This document shows positions 30,883 to 33,925 of a stretch of 33,925 nucleotides of DNA, piece after piece; positions within the stretch are counted from its first letter, which is position 1; the number at the start of each line of letters is the position of its first letter. Source of the stretch: Nitrospirota bacterium (lineage in GTDB: Bacteria; Nitrospirota; UBA9217); the NCBI GenBank assembly GCA_021814615.1, contig JAKAHZ010000020.1:1-33925 (forward strand). Direction: 5' to 3'. The position numbers and the translations under genes are program-made. The notes beneath the pieces are model-generated. The model was not told where the DNA came from and did no database searches. It saw nothing but the letters and a program-made list of their open reading frames with translations.

Positions 30883-31587
30883 CTATCTGGCCAACATAAT
30901 CATTCCTCTGCATCCATGATGATATGGTGGAATAAACCCTTGTTTCACCAAAATAGCGACGGCCTCAACATCAGGCGTCTGATTATCCATTTCAGCCTCA
31001 TACTGTTCGGAGGTCATTTCCAAGACAGTCTGGAATCTCGAATAGGCCACATCCGTGACTATCACAGCGCCGTTGATTGCTTTGCAAAAGGGGCATAACA
31101 CTACCGGTTCGCGGACCACGATATTATCGCAGCAAGCTTCGCGGAGTTGTGAAAGATGTGCCCAATTTCTTGTTCTCTGGACCGCCGTCTCGACCAGGCT
31201 GTTTATATCTATTTCCGAAAGGCTAATCTGCAGGTTTAGTAGTAGATCGCGGAGCTTTGCCAGAACGGACGGATCTCCCCTTCCAAATAAACCACACCCT
31301 TTTTCAAAATAATTGGCTTTAATAAATTCGAGTACGGCTGACTTGTAGTTAGGATTCCTAACATATCGAGAGCTGATTAGTTTCTCGTGAATATTAAACC
31401 TATCATGCGATTTTAAAAATTGTAACGAACGCGTATCAGATCCGCCGAAAGATATACCCACGTTGCCGGGCTTGTCAGTCCTGCCTTTGTGCATTCTCAT
31501 CCTCCGAGGGTTTACGCTTGAAGTATTCTGTAGAGGAAAAATCTTCACCCCCATGGGCTTTAACTTACCGCCTTCATAAAAGCACAA
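30883..31587 (-). CDS. MuF-like (SPP1 gp7-type) domain protein, orphan
   Basis: A 234-residue protein from a TTG start at 31587. The C-terminal half matches the phage head-morphogenesis MuF/gp7 pattern: VETAVQRTRNWAHLSQLREA, then LCPFCKAINGAVIVTD (C165, C168) and GFIPPYHHGCRGMI. The family reads C-x2-C-x3-G-x-x-F and PPxHxxCRC, so the last cysteine is replaced by Gly. The frame is open to 31629 and the stretch before the TTG encodes a further CxxC (NCSNCKELIRLYL) but no ATG, so the true start is unclear; ATG 31554 is another choice. It is the last gene of the repressor operon, far from any visible head genes. Confidence 0.65.
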   Translation of the reverse strand: MCFYEGGKLKPMGVKIFPLQNTSSVNPRRMRMHKGRTDKPGNVGISFGGSDTRSLQFLKSHDRFNIHEKLISSRYVRNPNYKSAVLEFIKANYFEKGCGLFGRGDPSVLAKLRDLLLNLQISLSEIDINSLVETAVQRTRNWAHLSQLREACCDNIVVREPVVLCPFCKAINGAVIVTDVAYSRFQTVLEMTSEQYEAEMDNQTPDVEAVAILVKQGFIPPYHHGCRGMIMLAR

Positions 31588-31621
31588 ATAAAGCCTGATG
31601 AGCTCTTTGCAGTTGCTGCAG

Positions 31622-31816
31622 TTAATCGATTATCTTGATCGTTATGCGCACTTGTGAATTCAACGATGGCTTGTTTTCCTTAACCCAGCCTCGTAACGTC
31701 AGTTCATGGTCAGCCATATTCTTATCCTTGATAGCTACCTCAGCATCGGAACAGTATAACAGCATCCTACCATGTTCAAGCTTAGACACCTTCATATCGT
31801 AGAATAGTTCCTTCAT
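31622..31816 (-). CDS. Small protein between the two MuF-like genes, unrecognised
   Basis: A 64-residue protein starting MKELFYDMKVSKLEHGRMLL, with alternating beta-like stretches (MLLYCSDAEVAIKD, HELTLRGWVKEN and QVRITIKIID). This suggests a small beta-rich fold. A good GGAGG site lies 5 nt before the ATG at 31816. It follows the first MuF-like gene by 32 bases, and the frame of the second MuF-like gene opens across its stop codon. I do not recognise the family. Confidence 0.6.
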   Translation of the reverse strand: MKELFYDMKVSKLEHGRMLLYCSDAEVAIKDKNMADHELTLRGWVKENKPSLNSQVRITIKIID

Positions 31817-31848
31817 GTTTGCCTCCGGACTGTTATAACCTGATCTAT

Positions 31849-32160
31849 TCAGAACGTCGGATGACTTGATAGAACAACCAAATTCTTTTTTTCCAAATCA
31901 CGCTCCGTTAATTCGCGGAAACTGCATCTACAACCTTTGTGAAGTCGCTTCAAATATCGCTGCCAAATCGGATCGTCGTAGCGGAATACTTTACCATGCA
32001 ATGATGAGCATTCTGAACAGGTCGATGGATCGACAATCGCAACCCACTGCCAGAATGGTGCGTCCTCAACGTCTTCGAGAGCCTGGTGATAATGAGTCAT
32101 CATCATTGATATCCGCTGTGTGTCCTGTTCATCGGGAGTCATACCGTAATACAGTGACAT
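31849..32160 (-). CDS. Short MuF-like (SPP1 gp7-type) domain protein, orphan
   Basis: The 103-residue protein is almost only the terminal part of the Mu gpF/SPP1 gp7 family: FWQWVAIVDPSTCSECSSLH, then GKVFRYDDPIW and LHKGCRCSFREL. The C48-C51-H55 and H74-C77-C79 residues form the family pattern, probably a metal site. Full-length head proteins have 300 or more residues; this one has only a 35-residue leader. Its ATG overlaps the repressor stop (TAATG) with a GGAGG site, so it is translated with the repressor. Presence in a lysogeny operon suggests a role other than head building. Confidence 0.75.
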   Translation of the reverse strand: MSLYYGMTPDEQDTQRISMMMTHYHQALEDVEDAPFWQWVAIVDPSTCSECSSLHGKVFRYDDPIWQRYLKRLHKGCRCSFRELTERDLEKKNLVVLSSHPTF

Positions 32161-32615
32161 TATCTGATTCCTCCGCCTTTTTTGAACAGTCTATTGAAAG
32201 AGTTTTCGAGGTTGCGTTCTTCTTTTCCAAGCCAATCCTTAAACTCCGGGAAGGTCTTCTGAAGTTCTATGTAAAACCATGTACGCTCATCTTCAGTTGC
32301 TTTTTCCCAAAACACATCCAGCCATTTTCCAATTTTATAAAGTTGTTCGTTCCTCAACTCTAAGGGGATTTTTCTAAGTTCACGATTAAAGTCGTCCCCT
32401 TCCCCCGTCAATAAATAATGCACATTCATTTTTCTATGTTCACAATATATGACTAATTCTTTATATGGAAGGCTGTTCCTTCGTTTCCTTTCGGCAAATG
32501 CCGTACGTTCCAGGCCCAGCAATTCTGCGACTCGCGTATCACTACGGAGATTCTCGCGGTTTTTGATGCGTTGAATGACGTCACTAAATATGTATTTAGC
32601 ACTTGACTTTGTCAT
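32160..32615 (-). CDS. CI-type phage repressor
   Basis: This 151-residue protein has the N-terminal HTH of Bac_CI_repr-type proteins (FSDVIQRIKNRENLRSDTRV, AELLGLERTAFAERKRRNSL, PYKELVIYCEHRKMNVHYLLTGEGD) followed by a helical C-terminal region (LYKIGKWLDVFWEKATEDER). It lacks a LexA-type peptidase domain. It is divergent from the transposase, as in Mu-like elements where the repressor blocks early genes. A palindrome overlaps its start codon, suggesting autoregulation. The ATG at 32615 has no Shine-Dalgarno and may be leaderless. The start of the MuF-like gene overlaps its stop. Confidence 0.82.
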   Translation of the reverse strand: MTKSSAKYIFSDVIQRIKNRENLRSDTRVAELLGLERTAFAERKRRNSLPYKELVIYCEHRKMNVHYLLTGEGDDFNRELRKIPLELRNEQLYKIGKWLDVFWEKATEDERTWFYIELQKTFPEFKDWLGKEERNLENSFNRLFKKGGGIR

Positions 32616-32625
32616 ATTTTATGAC
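32611..32625. promoter_or_regulatory. Operator-like palindrome at the repressor start
   Basis: GTCATA-TTT-TATGAC is a perfect inverted repeat that covers the repressor start codon. A second palindrome, CTAAATA-TG-TATTTAG, lies at 32584-32599 inside the coding region. The 32616-32739 gap between repressor and transposase is AT-rich and should hold both promoters; no gene is seen in it. Confidence 0.55.
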
Positions 32626-32739
32626 TATGATCTGATATCCGTTTTTGAATAAATTACTGTAATCTTTTCGCAGTATAGATACTTTCTTCATTTGAGTCAA
32701 GGCTTGCACCACGAATCCCAACAACACCGAGAGGCGTGC

Positions 32740-33925
32740 ATGCGGGTAACACTCAAAGAGATTGCCGACAAAAAGGGAATCACCTGGCATGCCGTCAGAA
32801 AGCGCAAGCTGAAGGAAGGCTGGGTCTCCTGCGGTTCACGCCTGGTCAATCATAAGATCGCAGAAGAGTTCGAGACATCGAGCCTTCCTGTTGATATTAA
32901 CAACCTGTTTTCAGACAAGGGTGTCGTTGATGCTACGGACGGTGGAGCGTCACCTCCTTCGGGTCTGTCCGTCGCGTCAACTATAGATCAGGAGCGGCTG
33001 TTCGCGCAGCCGCTCTCTGGTCACCTCGCCCCGGCGCAGCTTGGGCCTGCGTCGGGGCATTCTTTGAAACTACTACCCGGCCCCGATATCCACATTGCTC
33101 GACTATCATCCGGCGAGATCGTGAGGAAAGACACTGGAGAAATCTTGAGCGCTGCCCCCTCTGTACGACCCGCCAGCGAAGAAGAAATTGAAAGCGAACT
33201 CTATGCCGCGGCTCCGGAATGGGCGCGCCGCCAGGCGGACAAGTACCTTCAAATAATCCGTGCTGCCTCTTGCCTCAAGGGAGCAGCGCTTAGGCAGTTC
33301 ATTATCGAATGGAATTCTTCGCATCCGGACGTGAAGACCTCCTATGACTCAATCCTTGAGGCGCGTAAGAAGTATTCTGAACAAGGCATTATCGGACTCC
33401 TCGCTAAGTACGGACACTCCGCCAATAGTTCATCCGTGCAGGATGCCCACTTCGACTATTTCAAAGCGGCTTATCTCAAAGAAGGCGCTCCCTCTGTAAA
33501 ATCCTGCTGGACACGAACCCTCGGATTTGCCCGCCTCTGCGATCCACAACTCGGTATCTCAGGATTTCCGTCCTCAGCAGCATTCTTGCGCCGCCTGAAT
33601 CGAGAGATGCCGAAGAGCTCCATCTACCTGGCTCGTTTCGGTCCAGAATCCTGGAATCGCAAGTTCGCGTCGCATGTTGATCGCGATTACAGCCAGATCA
33701 AAGCCGGAGAGGTGTTTGTTAGTGATCACGCCCAGGTCGACGTAGCAGTTATGCTATCTAACGGCAGAGTCTGCTTCCCCTGGATTACAGCATGGAGAGA
33801 TTTCAAGACTTCAAAGTGGCTCGGCTGGATACATCATCCGGAGCCGCCGAACAGCGATTTTATCTTTCAGAGCTTCTACTATACTGTCCGAGAACATGGT
33901 TTGCCGAGCGATGTTTATATCGGAA
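32740..33925 (+). CDS. MuA-type transposase, partial (runs off right edge)
   Basis: 395 codons are visible with no stop. The N-terminus is a Mu-type DNA-binding HTH (MRVTLKEIADKKGITWHAVRKRKL). A linker follows, then a second DNA-binding part (APEWARRQADKYLQIIRAAS, SYDSILEARKKYSEQGIIGLL) and the start of the DDE core: FVSDHAQVDVAV, with first catalytic Asp at about residue 329, and ITAWRDFKTSKWLGW. At the place of the second Asp (family YIDNGKD) the sequence reads DVYIG just before the window ends. ATG 32740 has GAGAGG upstream. It is divergent from the CI-type repressor, as in Mu-like phages. Confidence 0.85.
   Translation, partial: MRVTLKEIADKKGITWHAVRKRKLKEGWVSCGSRLVNHKIAEEFETSSLPVDINNLFSDKGVVDATDGGASPPSGLSVASTIDQERLFAQPLSGHLAPAQLGPASGHSLKLLPGPDIHIARLSSGEIVRKDTGEILSAAPSVRPASEEEIESELYAAAPEWARRQADKYLQIIRAASCLKGAALRQFIIEWNSSHPDVKTSYDSILEARKKYSEQGIIGLLAKYGHSANSSSVQDAHFDYFKAAYLKEGAPSVKSCWTRTLGFARLCDPQLGISGFPSSAAFLRRLNREMPKSSIYLARFGPESWNRKFASHVDRDYSQIKAGEVFVSDHAQVDVAVMLSNGRVCFPWITAWRDFKTSKWLGWIHHPEPPNSDFIFQSFYYTVREHGLPSDVYIG

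Overview
The window looks like a chromosomal segment of an anaerobic Gram-negative bacterium, most likely of the Desulfobacterota/Desulfuromonadia or Nitrospirota type. This rests on gene content (mercury-methylation pair hgcA-hgcB, UGA-containing selenoprotein genes, DsrE/F/H-type sulfur carriers, an SQR-like flavoprotein, a trimeric-type porin, PilZ/receiver proteins) and on the interspersed palindromic repeats; I cannot assign a species. Positions 1-30,550 are GC-rich housekeeping and accessory chromosome. From about 30,560 to 32,740 the DNA becomes AT-rich and carries the left part of a Mu-like transposable phage or transposon that runs off the right edge.

Layout. 1-3,200 (minus strand): aspS, then a small dual-CxxC gene with an in-frame UGA, then a lipoprotein. 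3,500-5,460 (plus): small zinc-ribbon protein, terminator, DUF47 PhoU-like protein and PiT phosphate transporter. 5,517-7,344 (minus): an operon arsR-hgcA-hgcB, where the ArsR has the ELCVCE metalloid-binding motif. 7,670-16,350: RodZ-type HTH protein, acyl-CoA synthetase, YihY membrane protein fused to a cyclic-nucleotide-binding domain, receiver-PilZ protein, DUF4442 hot-dog protein, a trans-sulfuration enzyme next to threonine synthase, and a PAS protein. 16,500-18,480: aldo/keto reductase, zinc-ribbon membrane protein, methyltransferase.

18,639-21,656 (minus): ArsR regulator, thioredoxin-like protein with in-frame UGA, DsrE-like protein with in-frame UGA (UxxC), DsrF-like, DsrH-like and an SQR-like flavoprotein. 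This reads as a selenium-dependent sulfur- or metal-thiol-handling operon. All three UGA codons in the window (including the dual-CxxC gene) are followed at the same distance by a hairpin whose loop begins GGU, as expected of a bacterial SECIS.

21,846-25,915: SDR, CBM48 protein, DUF2059 protein, degenerate receiver-PilZ protein and PhoB. Upstream of phoB lie two Pho-box arrays, each of four half-sites at 11-bp spacing, each placed 10 bp before a possible -10 box. They flank gene remnants (a GH1 glycosidase N-terminus and a PHP-domain N-terminus) and lead into a plus-strand signalling cluster (receiver-DHp protein, CBS-histidine kinase, two receivers) that ends with a porin.

30,560-33,925: repeated TGTAACC boxes, then a minus-strand operon made of a CI-type repressor, an orphan MuF-like protein, a small protein and a second MuF-like protein. 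The MuA-type transposase is divergent and partial. MuF-like genes co-transcribed with a lysogeny repressor are unusual and may be a resident-phage exclusion module.
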